IMG/VR virus record: IMGVR_UViG_3300046368_000150
Coordinates: 1-21,382 of that record
Direction: 5' to 3' (one strand)
Length of the DNA: 21,382 nucleotides
From: a virus
The stretch's first letter is position 1. Each line of letters starts with the position of its first letter. The position numbers and the translations under genes were made by a program. Of this stretch, positions 5,074-13,683 are shown in pieces. A model generated the notes under the pieces. It did no database searches. It saw only the letters and a list, made by a program, of their open reading frames with translations, and was not told the origin of the DNA.

Positions 5074-5236
5074 CTTTTTTCTTCTTTGGCTTTTTAGGCT
5101 TTTCTTCTGCCCGCATAGCAAACTCTAATGACATCATTAGCTTTGCTTCTTCTGTTGAAACGTCAACGATATCGCCCATTTTTGCGCGTACACCATCAAC
5201 AAACGGGCCTCTGTCAGTGATAATTTTAATTTTCAT
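5066..5236 (-). CDS. 56-residue post-capsid protein
   Basis: This gene sits between the capsid gene and the next one. GGAAGG lies seven bases before the ATG at 5236, and the TGA at 5068-5066 overlaps the next ATG by eight bases. The first 45 residues (MKIKIITDRGPFVDGVRAKM, then GDIVDVSTEEAKLM) match the small 'beta-hairpin, GD.v.v...A..L' pattern typical of short structural proteins encoded next to capsid or head-completion genes. The tail is a run of lysine and proline (KPKKPKKKKDD), probably disordered and DNA- or capsid-contacting. A head decoration or head-tail role is likely but not proven. Confidence 0.75.
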   Translation of the reverse strand: MKIKIITDRGPFVDGVRAKMGDIVDVSTEEAKLMMSLEFAMRAEEKPKKPKKKKDD

Positions 5237-5252
5237 ATCAACCTTCCATAAG

Positions 5253-5280
5253 AATAGAGGGGCATCTCTGCCCCCCTACT
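5253..5280 (-). terminator. long hairpin with GAGA loop just after the capsid gene
   Basis: In the leftward RNA, twelve base pairs (plus-strand 5269-5280 with 5253-5264, two of them G-U) close on a GAGA tetraloop, a GNRA loop. The hairpin begins ten bases after the capsid stop and ends 16 bases before the next ATG. The following bases (CTTATGG) are only moderately T-rich, so it is more likely a partial terminator or an mRNA-stabilising element than a full stop. Either would raise capsid protein output over the downstream lysis block. Confidence 0.55.
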
Positions 5281-5289
5281 ATGCCTTAT

Positions 5290-6249
5290 TTAGCTTACAT
5301 CAGCAATAACGCCGTGCGCTTTCTCTGAAGTAACCTGTAAACCCCACTCAGCAGAAATCAAGCGGCGCTCTGACAGGCCAGTGCGAGCCAATGGCTTCTG
5401 ATTAGCAGTTTGCAAGTACGCAATCTCAGCGTAGCTTGGGTCAAGCACGAACACATCACGCGAGCGAATGTGACGGGCTGGAACGATTTGCAACTCACCA
5501 AAGTCTGAGATGTAAACATCAATTGCAGCGTTCAGCTTGCTATCTTCTGCTTCTTTGAAGCGCGTAGCGTTACCTGTGAAGGCAGAGATAGTTTGCTTCT
5601 GAGCAGATCCGCAAAGCACAATTGAAGGCGTTGCACCCTCATCCCAACAATCAGCGATAATTCCTTTAAGGAGCGCTTCTGTGATTGCTCTTTGAGTACC
5701 ATCAGTTGCAGCAGCATTTGGATAACCAGATGTTCCTGATCCTGATGTAGTACCGTCTGCACCGCCAGTGCCGCGTGAAGCATTAGTGGTCAAGAATGCT
5801 GGCAAACCAGCAGTAACGCGAGCCGTACCAGACGCCCCTGCATTGCCAGCTACATTTGACAGACACATCTTTTCCATGTCTCGCTTCATTTCAGACAACT
5901 TATAGGCGACTTGCTTGGCTACTGTCTGAGCATTAGCAACACCATTAACCGCTTGGTTTGTATCAGAAACCTCTACAACCTTAGCGCTAATATTTGTATA
6001 GTTGCCTTTTCGCACTGCGTTTGTTGGTGCAGAGTTAGACAGCCCAACATCACCCTCTATTTGGGTGTTTGACGCTGCTGCGGCCAAATCTACTTCAGAC
6101 CATTCAAAGTAAGTATTATCAACGCTGCGCGTTCCAATAGCACTCATAAAAACGGTTTCAGTAGGCGATACTGAGGCTAACGCCTCGCTTAAATCCTCGC
6201 GGATTGTTGAAACATCATATGTTTCATTTGTATTTGCAGTAACAGCCAT
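5290..6249 (-). CDS. major capsid protein, SU10 type
   Basis: The 319-residue product is the coat protein that forms the icosahedral shell; SU10-type capsid proteins have an HK97-like fold. Residues 11-39 (YDVSTIREDLSEALAS then SPTETVFMSAIG) and the FEW triplet at 48-50 are the typical opening of the SU10_MCP family (formerly DUF5309). The expected helix about 105-128 and a Gly/Ser/Thr-rich loop (about 135-180) follow. AAGGA lies seven bases before the ATG. The gene follows the scaffold and portal in the usual order and is itself followed by a strong hairpin. There is no fused protease domain and no separate maturation protease gene in the window. The family assignment is by eye but strong. 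Confidence 0.92.
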   Translation of the reverse strand: MAVTANTNETYDVSTIREDLSEALASVSPTETVFMSAIGTRSVDNTYFEWSEVDLAAAASNTQIEGDVGLSNSAPTNAVRKGNYTNISAKVVEVSDTNQAVNGVANAQTVAKQVAYKLSEMKRDMEKMCLSNVAGNAGASGTARVTAGLPAFLTTNASRGTGGADGTTSGSGTSGYPNAAATDGTQRAITEALLKGIIADCWDEGATPSIVLCGSAQKQTISAFTGNATRFKEAEDSKLNAAIDVYISDFGELQIVPARHIRSRDVFVLDPSYAEIAYLQTANQKPLARTGLSERRLISAEWGLQVTSEKAHGVIADVS

Positions 6250-6273
6250 TGCCGTATCCTTTCATTGCAAAAG

Positions 6274-7254
6274 TTAAGAGAGAAGAAAATTAGCAACATC
6301 ATCAATGCCGCCTCTTTTCTGCATCTGCGCTCTAGCTTGTTTAGATTTTGTAGCTTTTCCTGCCGTTGCTGCCCGCTTTGCTGCCGGTTTCACTACAGGC
6401 CGCGCACCTTCTGCTTTTTTAGTAGCAGCGGTTTTGGTTTGCTGTAGCTCACGCCATTTCAAAGCATCGTTCAAGATCATAACTTCTTCAGCGGTTTTCA
6501 CAGTAGAAATCTGCTCATTTGTCAGATCATAGTGCTTCTTTGCTTTAGTAGTCATTTCCTTGATAAATACAGTGCGCTTTTCTGGATCAGCAAAATCAGG
6601 CATCCATTCCTGCAAACGCATAGCTTGCTGTTCAAGAAACTGATTGTGTTGCTGTTCTTCTTGGGCGCGCTGCTGTTGCGCAACATATTGAGCCTTACGG
6701 TCAAAATCATTACGCTTATCAACGGCACGGCGATATTCTGCCTCTGCTTCTAAATAGCCTAGAGGGTCACTAGCGCGTAGTTCCTCTGATGGATATTGTG
6801 GCATAGGCGGTATTTCACCGCTTTGGATTTGCTGCATCATCTGTGCAAGCATTTGACGCTCTTGGGTCACTTTTTGAGTTACTTCCTCAACTTGCTTTTT
6901 GGCTTGCGCCGCTTCAGCCATGCCCTTTTGGATATACTTTTGCCCTGAGTACCCGCGTTTGAGTTCATCTAGGCTTACCTCTTTTTCTTCGCCATCTACT
7001 CTGACGCGATAAATAGGTTCCTCTTGAACTTCGCTTTCTTCAGCTTCTTCGTATTCCTCATCAACACTTTCTTCACTGGCATTGATCTCAGTGTCATCCA
7101 CAAATTCAGCTTCAGCTTCTACCGTTTCGGGCTGACCGTCATCAGTTACCTCTACAGCATCTTCTATAGCTTCTTGCGGATTTGGGGCTTCCATAATCAA
7201 ATTTTCGGCAACAGCCCCTAAGTCATTACCGTTGATTGGGTTAGTCGTGTCCAC
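6274..7254 (-). CDS. capsid scaffold protein
   Basis: A scaffold guides coat-protein assembly and leaves the procapsid before DNA packaging. The start is GTG at 7254, with AAGGGAAAG upstream. The 326-residue sequence shows the expected layout: an acidic, disordered N-terminus (about residues 25-80, rich in Glu and Asp), a YRVRVDGEEKEVSLDELKRG beta-hairpin/helix module, a long Gln/Ala/Glu-rich coiled-coil core (about 110-240), and a basic Lys/Ala-rich C-terminal tail (about 275-318), similar in character to the coat-binding tail of P22 gp8. It sits between a small post-portal protein and the capsid gene. There is no protease motif. Confidence 0.85.
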   Translation of the reverse strand: MDTTNPINGNDLGAVAENLIMEAPNPQEAIEDAVEVTDDGQPETVEAEAEFVDDTEINASEESVDEEYEEAEESEVQEEPIYRVRVDGEEKEVSLDELKRGYSGQKYIQKGMAEAAQAKKQVEEVTQKVTQERQMLAQMMQQIQSGEIPPMPQYPSEELRASDPLGYLEAEAEYRRAVDKRNDFDRKAQYVAQQQRAQEEQQHNQFLEQQAMRLQEWMPDFADPEKRTVFIKEMTTKAKKHYDLTNEQISTVKTAEEVMILNDALKWRELQQTKTAATKKAEGARPVVKPAAKRAATAGKATKSKQARAQMQKRGGIDDVANFLLS

Positions 7255-7489
7255 GGTGCTTTCCCTTCTTCTGAAGGAGCTTCACTGCATCCACATCGGC
7301 TTGCAGCAAATGCTCAATTGCATTTAAGGCCCGCAGAATTGCGTGTGCCTCCTCGCGGTTGGATACGTCATCCTTACCGCTACTTGCGAAAACACTTTTT
7401 TGATGTTCTCGCAAATCTTCTATGGTTTCTCTAAACCAATCATTTTGCAGCAGAGATTGTGAGCGCTTGGCTCTTGTTTCAATATCCAC
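7241..7489 (-). CDS. small helical protein between portal and scaffold (82 aa)
   Basis: A GTG start at 7489 lies 11 bases inside the portal gene, and the stop lies 14 bases inside the scaffold. GGGA upstream is a modest ribosome binding site. The protein (MDIETRAKRSQSLLQNDWF) is all helix, with an EEAHAILRALNAIEHLLQAD stretch (about residues 46-65) typical of small genes that follow the portal in many phages. It may be a head-assembly accessory, perhaps a portal- or scaffold-binding factor. The exact role is unknown to me. Confidence 0.8.
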   Translation of the reverse strand: MDIETRAKRSQSLLQNDWFRETIEDLREHQKSVFASSGKDDVSNREEAHAILRALNAIEHLLQADVDAVKLLQKKGKHRGHD

Positions 7490-9581
7490 CAGACATTCCC
7501 ATCATTTGAGCGTTATGCTCACGAATAGCGTTTTGCTCCTGCTTTACGCCCTCAACGTCAACAGCAGCGCCGTATTTACCTAGTATCTCAGCAACCTTAA
7601 CGGCAAGATCCTGCACCATCTCATCACGCTGCAAATCATCATCCATGCCAAGCTTATGCATTTTATACTGCTGATCCATCTGCGCTTTTGCCATGTCAAC
7701 TTGCGCTCTTGTCTGTGCCTTCATTTGCTCTGTTTGCAGGAAGGCCGCATTCGGATCTGGTTGGGGTTGTTGCGCTGCCATTTGTGCTTGCTGCTGTTGC
7801 TGCTGCATCATTTGCTGCTCAATTTCTGGCGTCATTGGCATAAAATACCTGTCTGCGTTTCTAATTCCACCCAAAGCCAGCATATCTGCCATAGTATTGC
7901 GTAGCTGTGTGAGCGTTACAACGCCGTTCTGAGGCCCGTATGTCTGATATAGCTGCTGCTGTATAGCAAATGCCTGTTGCAGCGCTACAGCGCGTTCATT
8001 TTCGCGCCCTGTGCCAATCCCGACATTAACAATGAGATCCATTTCTGCATCCCACGCTCTAGGATCTACAGGAACAAAACCACCATTTAAACGCATAAGC
8101 TGTTCATCATCAGTGTGCTTGACCATTAACTCCAACATGCGTTGAAACAATTGACGCATACCGCCTTCAGCAAAATTGCGAGCTATAACTTCAGCTTGAC
8201 CCGTTTGGCCCTCTTGAGATGCAGCAATTGCCGTTGCTGTAGAAGATTTCAAAACGTCTGGATCAAGACCCTGCGCCATTTTGCTAACGCCGGTTTTGTT
8301 ATCTACCAATTGGTCAAAATACTGCATAGCCGGTAAAGTCTGACCAGCCGTGAAAGGCACTGTCATTTCAGAAACCGCAGCCGGTGATTTAACCCTGATT
8401 ATTCGTCCGATTTCATTATTTAAGAGATCGTCCACCGCGACCTGACCATCTACAATTTGTAGTGCTGGATTGTTCGTCAACGCCACGTTGTCCAAAACAC
8501 CCCGCAACATTGCTGTAGCAGCGTCCTGATCGTCCATAACTAAGTCAACAAGAGATGTGCCAAAAAAAGCGTGTGGCTCTGGATCGCATTCAAAGATAGC
8601 GTATGGAATGTGATCTGCTTCGTAAAAATTAAGCAGCTTGTAGGAAGATCCAGCGCAAAGGAATTGATACAAAACCGGCACACCCGATCCTTCTATATCA
8701 AGTTCCATATATGCCGTTGTTACAGTGATTTTCTTTGATGCCGTAGAGGTGTTCTCATCATCGTCATCTGTAGCATACCCACGGCGCTCAAATTCTGCCT
8801 CATCGTCCATTGTGCTATACTGAGATCCATCAAGGTCAGCTAAATTATCCAAGCTAAAACCCATAGCCAAAAGGTCAGAAACACGCATTTCTGTGCTATG
8901 ACCAACGCAATAGCAATCATCTATAGAACGTGCATTTCTATCTACAAAGAAATCTTCTGGCGGCACACTTTCTATGCATAGATCGCCATGAGGCATTGAC
9001 CGCGCAATTTTTACATCATGCTCTGGGGTTTCTATTTCCATTCCCATTTCATCTACAGTGATGGTCATGCGGGCTTCATGCTCTAAAACCTCTACGTCAT
9101 CCTCTTTTACGATAACAGTAAACGCCTCATCAGTCAGATTAGTAAACGTGTGGATCTCTGTTTCCATGTTTTCTTTGTGGTAAACGTAAGCAATCCCCGC
9201 CTTCTTCACCATAGCATCTTGGAAAACATCGTTTAGCACACGATACCCATCATGCTGCTGAAACTTGTAGCTTATATATTGCGTAGCCTGTTCTGCTGAT
9301 TGGACATCTTCTGGCCCACGCGGCACAAACTCAACAGGTTTTTCGCTTGTCAAAAAAATGCGTTGAATAGATGGCTTCATGCCACGCACGACTTCACGGC
9401 ACTTAGTTGCTACAACTCTTGACCGGCCTTCTTCATAGCCAATGTCAACTTCCCCATCAAAGTACCGTTGAGCTTTAATTCTTTGAGGCGCTATTTCACC
9501 GTCTATGAAATCCACAGCATCTTGAATTGCTTTGGAAACAATGCTTTCAATCTGTACTTCGTCTAATGGTTCTAAGCGCAT
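7479..9581 (-). CDS. portal protein, P22-like
   Basis: The 700-residue protein matches the P22-like portal family in size (P22 gp1 is 725) and in sequence features. They include a helical N-terminus with EGRSRVVATKCREVVRGMKP (about 56-75), an acidic wing domain with an unusual Asp/Glu-rich loop (about 268-277, RGYATDDDDENTS), a stem-forming region, and a low-complexity Gln tract at about 583-605. The C-terminus is a long helical, Gln- and Met-rich barrel-like part (about 620-695), as in P22. The portal dodecamer forms the DNA entry and exit channel and nucleates procapsid assembly. AAAGGAAAC precedes the ATG. The terminase that should dock on it is not in the window. Confidence 0.93.
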   Translation of the reverse strand: MRLEPLDEVQIESIVSKAIQDAVDFIDGEIAPQRIKAQRYFDGEVDIGYEEGRSRVVATKCREVVRGMKPSIQRIFLTSEKPVEFVPRGPEDVQSAEQATQYISYKFQQHDGYRVLNDVFQDAMVKKAGIAYVYHKENMETEIHTFTNLTDEAFTVIVKEDDVEVLEHEARMTITVDEMGMEIETPEHDVKIARSMPHGDLCIESVPPEDFFVDRNARSIDDCYCVGHSTEMRVSDLLAMGFSLDNLADLDGSQYSTMDDEAEFERRGYATDDDDENTSTASKKITVTTAYMELDIEGSGVPVLYQFLCAGSSYKLLNFYEADHIPYAIFECDPEPHAFFGTSLVDLVMDDQDAATAMLRGVLDNVALTNNPALQIVDGQVAVDDLLNNEIGRIIRVKSPAAVSEMTVPFTAGQTLPAMQYFDQLVDNKTGVSKMAQGLDPDVLKSSTATAIAASQEGQTGQAEVIARNFAEGGMRQLFQRMLELMVKHTDDEQLMRLNGGFVPVDPRAWDAEMDLIVNVGIGTGRENERAVALQQAFAIQQQLYQTYGPQNGVVTLTQLRNTMADMLALGGIRNADRYFMPMTPEIEQQMMQQQQQQAQMAAQQPQPDPNAAFLQTEQMKAQTRAQVDMAKAQMDQQYKMHKLGMDDDLQRDEMVQDLAVKVAEILGKYGAAVDVEGVKQEQNAIREHNAQMMGMSGGY

Positions 9582-9591
9582 GTTGTTTCCT

Positions 9592-11187
9592 TTATTGTGT
9601 CGCAGCTTGCCCAGATAAATAAGCGGTCAATGCTGCCCGCATTCTTTGTTGCGCTGCCGGTGACATATTTCTGCTTTGGATAATACTTTGATAAAGATTA
9701 TCTATATTTCTTTTTTGCAACTGAGAACCTACTACTCTGCCTGTTGCGCCAACGCCCGCAACCGTTCCCGCAACGCCAAGAGCGGTTAAAGGATCTCTTG
9801 TCAACATTCCAGCAACGCCAGCCGGTGCTATTGAGGCTATAGCTGAAACTGACCCCGTAGGCGCAAATTTACCGATAAATCTTGCTATATTTTCTGCTGA
9901 ACCGCCCTCAACGATTTGTGCAATTTGGTCTTTTTCAGTTTGCGTCCATCCAGCTTCTTTGCCTTGAATAATACGTCTATAAAGCGGTCTAAATTCCGTT
10001 CGCACCGCATTTTCTAAATCTAAATTGTTAGAAGTCGCTCTGGATTTTGCTAAAGATAACAATTCCTCAATTTGATCTGCCTTCATTGCCCTTGAATATA
10101 AAGCATTAGCAACTTGTATCTCAGGCGCAAGTTCAGAAGTATTTGCATCAAATGTTCGCAGTACATTTCTCAAAGCATTTTTTTCTTCACCTTTGGCGTC
10201 ATTCATTCTACCAGATATTGCCCTTCTTGTAGTTTGAATGCTTGCGGCGGTCATACCCTTTTCAGCAAACCCCTCAAGAATTGAAACAACCATACGCAAT
10301 TTTGTATAATCTGGGGCAACCCTAACTTTATTACTTCCCCGAACAGGAGTTAAATATCCTTGTTGATCTAATAGGCTAAAAACATCGCTGTAAATTTTAT
10401 CTGTTACCGCCGGTTGCGCAGACAATCCTTCAGCTTTTTGTAATTCATACAACCTTCCAGCTTGTTTTTTTAAATCAACAGCAGACAATGGGCCTTTAGG
10501 TGCTTTTGTTAAAATTTTATCTGCTGTTTGCGCAACTTTCCCGCCGCCAACAGCACCTAAAATTTCTGCGATCATTTCAGCCGTTGGATTGTCTGGGAAC
10601 AATTCTTCTATACCAGCGCCAGCCGCGCCGCCGCCAAAACTTGTTGCAGCTTCAGTAGCCGCAAATGCTGTCGGAGCTTTAGCTGCTTCTGCTCGCACAG
10701 ACGCCAAAGCGTTTTTTGCACCTTGATAAATAGAAGGCGCTGCCGTTAATGCCGCTTTTGGCCCAGCTAAAGCTATTGTCGCAGCAGCCGGTATAGTCTC
10801 TCCAATTGCTTCAGTACCGCCTCTTACAATTCGTTGACTTCTTGTTTGCGGCTCCACATCTGAAATTGCCTGATCTGCGCTTAATGCTTGAAATAAATCT
10901 CGTAAACTTTCAGAACCGCCAACAGGCTTTTCACCAATTGGCACTCCAATTTTTTGCAACCCAGATGCCGCTATGTCTACTGGCGCACCAAATCCACTTG
11001 CTAAACCCTCATATATTCCAGATAAAGATTGCTCAACTATGTCAGTTTTTTCACCTGATGGAGTAGAAGTCTTTTGACGGTTGTTTAATTCACGCTCAAA
11101 CATCAAAGCATTTGCAAAATCTTTTGCAGTCAGCGCTTTATTCATTGCACCTTCAATTTCTTCATTTGAAAATTTACTGAGATCCAT
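9592..11187 (-). CDS. probable internal virion/DNA-ejection protein (531 aa)
   Basis: The start at 11187 (MDLSKFSNEEIEG) is preferred over the longer frame from 11232, because AAGGA stands before it and the upstream gene ends one base away (TAAAATG). After a helical N-terminus there are several Ala/Gly-rich hydrophobic patches that could insert in a membrane, for instance IPAAATIALAGPKAALTAAP (about residues 130-150) and LTALGVAGTVAGVGATGRVV near 475-495, alternating with charged helices. This pattern suits ejection proteins such as those of P22 or T7, which cross the host envelope ahead of DNA. It is next to the portal and downstream of two low-complexity virion genes. No lytic transglycosylase motif is seen. 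Confidence 0.7.
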   Translation of the reverse strand: MDLSKFSNEEIEGAMNKALTAKDFANALMFERELNNRQKTSTPSGEKTDIVEQSLSGIYEGLASGFGAPVDIAASGLQKIGVPIGEKPVGGSESLRDLFQALSADQAISDVEPQTRSQRIVRGGTEAIGETIPAAATIALAGPKAALTAAPSIYQGAKNALASVRAEAAKAPTAFAATEAATSFGGGAAGAGIEELFPDNPTAEMIAEILGAVGGGKVAQTADKILTKAPKGPLSAVDLKKQAGRLYELQKAEGLSAQPAVTDKIYSDVFSLLDQQGYLTPVRGSNKVRVAPDYTKLRMVVSILEGFAEKGMTAASIQTTRRAISGRMNDAKGEEKNALRNVLRTFDANTSELAPEIQVANALYSRAMKADQIEELLSLAKSRATSNNLDLENAVRTEFRPLYRRIIQGKEAGWTQTEKDQIAQIVEGGSAENIARFIGKFAPTGSVSAIASIAPAGVAGMLTRDPLTALGVAGTVAGVGATGRVVGSQLQKRNIDNLYQSIIQSRNMSPAAQQRMRAALTAYLSGQAATQ

Positions 11188-11188
11188 T

Positions 11189-12205
11189 TTAATTCCTTGG
11201 CAAATAATCAGATGGATTTGCCTGTGAAGCAAATGGATCTGGACGGTTTAACAATTGTTGAAACGCTGCATTTTTATCAATTTCACCAGAACGATATTGC
11301 TGTACGATCTGCGCACCTAAAGCATCATATTGAGCAATACCACGCAAGGTTTCTAAAATAATTTCATTTCCTCGCGGTTGATTAATTAAACGCGGCAACG
11401 ATTGTTTAAACAAAGCTAAATCCGCATCTGACATAGGCCCAGAACCCGCTGGCCTCTGCTGCGGCACTAAGGAATTGATTAAGGCAGCAGCAGCTTGCAA
11501 ATCATCTAAGCCTTCAGTTTCTATTCCAAAATTACCCGCTGCAAACTTTAGTGCAGCCATACTGCCCGTTTCTGTTTCACCTAAAAGTTGCTCTAACCTG
11601 TTAATATTTGCCATGTTTCTTTGCGCATTTGCACCGACGCTAAATGCCTCAGACAAAGTTTTTGCATCTAACTTTGCAAACTCGTCAACGCCTTTGTCAG
11701 AAATAATTGTTGTTTGACTGCTATCAGCAAACTTTAAAGCTTCTTCTTGCGTCATTCCTAACTGATTGACCGCATATTCATAAGCTTGAACTTTGCTTGG
11801 CTTCTTAACCTTACCAGCCGCCATCATTGCCCTAGCATTTGCAGCAGCTTCAGTCTGGCGCAATCTTTCGTTAGCTTGCATTTCAGTAAGATACCCTGAG
11901 AAGCCTTGAGAAGCGTCCAGAGCGCGTGACTGCACTGCCTCTAAATACCTTTTAGCCACCTTATCACCCGCCTCTGCGCGTTTCTGTAGCTCTGCTACGG
12001 TGCGGTTGCGAGCCTGACCCTGCATTCGTTGCTGGCCTCTCGCCATCATCTCTGCGCGATAATTAGCAGATTGCGGGTTCATCGGATTAAGAACAGATGC
12101 AGCCATTCCAAGCTTATTCATAAAGTTTAAGCCGGTTTCCTCATCTGGCTTTCTCATACGGCTAAATAACCCTAAAAGCCCGCCTTGGTTTGGATCCATT
12201 GTCAT
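11189..12205 (-). CDS. probable internal virion protein (338 aa)
   Basis: AGGAG lies eight bases before the ATG at 12205. The N-terminus (NQGGLLGLFSRMRKPDEETG) and an 'LNPMNPQSANYRAEMMARGQ' segment at about residues 40-60 are typical of small ejection or head-interior proteins of marine podoviruses. The rest is long helices rich in Ala, Gln, Glu and Lys, with no membrane segment or enzyme motif. It ends in a Pro/Phe-rich tail (PDPFASQANPSDYLPRN). The gene is coupled to the ejection-protein gene downstream. The structural role is inferred from composition and position. Confidence 0.7.
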   Translation of the reverse strand: MTMDPNQGGLLGLFSRMRKPDEETGLNFMNKLGMAASVLNPMNPQSANYRAEMMARGQQRMQGQARNRTVAELQKRAEAGDKVAKRYLEAVQSRALDASQGFSGYLTEMQANERLRQTEAAANARAMMAAGKVKKPSKVQAYEYAVNQLGMTQEEALKFADSSQTTIISDKGVDEFAKLDAKTLSEAFSVGANAQRNMANINRLEQLLGETETGSMAALKFAAGNFGIETEGLDDLQAAAALINSLVPQQRPAGSGPMSDADLALFKQSLPRLINQPRGNEIILETLRGIAQYDALGAQIVQQYRSGEIDKNAAFQQLLNRPDPFASQANPSDYLPRN

Positions 12206-12216
12206 CTAATAATCTC

Positions 12217-13218
12217 CTAAGCGAAAGCCCCAGCAGCTTGAAAATAATCAAAAAATCCGGGGTTGTAACCCTGCTGCTGACCCTGCAAGTTAGGCACACC
12301 AGACATAGCGCCCAAGAAAGTAGCTAAACCCTGCTGTGGAGCGCCAGTATATCCCGCATATTGCTGCTTCCCAGCGTTAATAAGTTGCTGCATCATCTGT
12401 TGCTGCATAGCTCCTTGCATCATTTGCTGGTTCTGTACGCTTTGACCGTACCCAAATGACTGCTGGCCTAAATTAGCCATTTGCTGCGCAGCGCCTAAAT
12501 TTTGTTGATTAGCTTGCAAACCGGCTTGCTGATTTAGCTGCTGAGAAGTCATGCCTTGCTGTGCGCCAAATTGGTTGGCTACATTTGATGCACTAGCGCC
12601 AAATTGATTTGCGGCATTAGCAGCCCCCGCACCAAACTGTGCAGCCTGATTAGCCGCCATTTGATTAGCTGCGTTTACTGATTGCTGCTGCCCTACATCA
12701 AATTGTGAAGCCCCAAGAGCAGTGTTGAAACCTTGAGAACGCAACCTTGCAGATTGATCCAGTGCTTGTTGAGCAAAGTTTTTATTAGTCTCTGCCTCTA
12801 CCAAACCGTGCCGTGAGCCGCCAAAAGCGTTAGCTGATGTAGCTTGCGCCCCTGCTGCATTCATGGCTTGCTGACGCGCTCCCTCTACATCTCGCAAAGA
12901 AGCTTGCACAACTTGATTTTCATATGGATTTTGATAATTAGCCATCCCAGCAGCAGCCGTTTGTGGGCCTCCCTGCATAGCTGCATTATACCCCGTAGAC
13001 TGATAACCAGTTGCGCCGTAACCAGTTGGGCGCACCTGTTGCGGGCTATATCCCATTTGGGCCTGTGTTCCAGCTAATGCCGTTTGCTGTGCGTTAGCCG
13101 CTTGCGTATAAGGATCTTGCGCAATTGCTGGCGGCATGGGCCTTCCAACGCTATACATATTTGGGCCTGTTCTGCTGGATGGCATCTGTGACATTGCTGG
13201 GTTTGCTGAACCGCCCAT
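12217..13218 (-). CDS. Gln/Asn/Ala-rich virion protein (333 aa)
   Basis: AGGAGAGG precedes the ATG, which follows the upstream stop by one base. The sequence is dominated by Gln, Ala, Asn and Gly; tracts such as NQMAANQAAQFGAGAANAAN and ANQFGASASNVANQFGAQQG repeat an 'ANQFGA' unit in the middle (about 185-225). A better-conserved island, NPYENQVVQASLRDVEGARQ with AFGGSRHGL (about residues 97-142), is a pattern I know from tail or ejection proteins of marine phages. The C-terminus ends in an aromatic GFFDYFQAAGAFA. It is probably an internal or tail-tip virion protein with a large disordered part. No enzyme domain. Confidence 0.7.
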   Translation of the reverse strand: MGGSANPAMSQMPSSRTGPNMYSVGRPMPPAIAQDPYTQAANAQQTALAGTQAQMGYSPQQVRPTGYGATGYQSTGYNAAMQGGPQTAAAGMANYQNPYENQVVQASLRDVEGARQQAMNAAGAQATSANAFGGSRHGLVEAETNKNFAQQALDQSARLRSQGFNTALGASQFDVGQQQSVNAANQMAANQAAQFGAGAANAANQFGASASNVANQFGAQQGMTSQQLNQQAGLQANQQNLGAAQQMANLGQQSFGYGQSVQNQQMMQGAMQQQMMQQLINAGKQQYAGYTGAPQQGLATFLGAMSGVPNLQGQQQGYNPGFFDYFQAAGAFA

Positions 13219-13219
13219 A

Positions 13220-13681
13220 TTATTTACCTCTCCTGCCGCCGCCCTGCATCTCTAATGCAACAGGCTGATTTGATGGTGCGCGACTTCCCATATCACCCGT
13301 AACGGGATCTATTGAAAAGCTGTTTAAATAATCATATTGCGCTGGCCTATTTTCCTGCAATTGCTGTTGAGCTTGTTCAAAAATTGGCGCTGAAGAATAT
13401 CCAGAAACCCCGCCATCATATTGCGTTGGCTCTGGAAGATATGATTGCGGCTGCCCATCTGGCCCTGCACCAGTAGGCATCCCAAAAGCGCTTGCCATTT
13501 GATTAGTACCTTGAAAAGAGGCTTGCTGCATCGGACTAAAGGAAGCAACGTCTGGCCCATAATAAGGCACATATCCTGTTGACGCCACATCGCTTCCCAT
13601 GCCTATACCTTGCTGATAGGCCGTTTCTAAAAAGGCTGGAACGGTTGCCTTAGTATTAGATGTTCCACCACCACCAGACAT
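13220..13681 (-). CDS. small tail/ejection-associated protein (153 aa)
   Basis: AAGGAGATATAAAAATG gives a confident start. The N-terminus is glycine-rich (MSGGGGTSNTKATVPAFLE) and is followed by YVPYYGPDVASFSPMQQASF (about residues 37-56). In other marine phages this type of segment occurs near the 'NPY...' island now found in the next gene. The rest is Pro/Gly/Gln-rich and probably disordered. The two genes, separated by one base, may be the halves of what is elsewhere one protein. A virion role is inferred. Confidence 0.7.
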   Translation of the reverse strand: MSGGGGTSNTKATVPAFLETAYQQGIGMGSDVASTGYVPYYGPDVASFSPMQQASFQGTNQMASAFGMPTGAGPDGQPQSYLPEPTQYDGGVSGYSSAPIFEQAQQQLQENRPAQYDYLNSFSIDPVTGDMGSRAPSNQPVALEMQGGGRRGK

Positions 13682-13683
13682 TT

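Noticed and set aside
7656-7932. Rightward Leu- and Cys-rich frames opposite the portal gene
   Set aside because: They are the complement of the portal's Gln-codon tract (CAG/CAA read backwards gives Leu and Cys/Ala), with no ribosome binding site.
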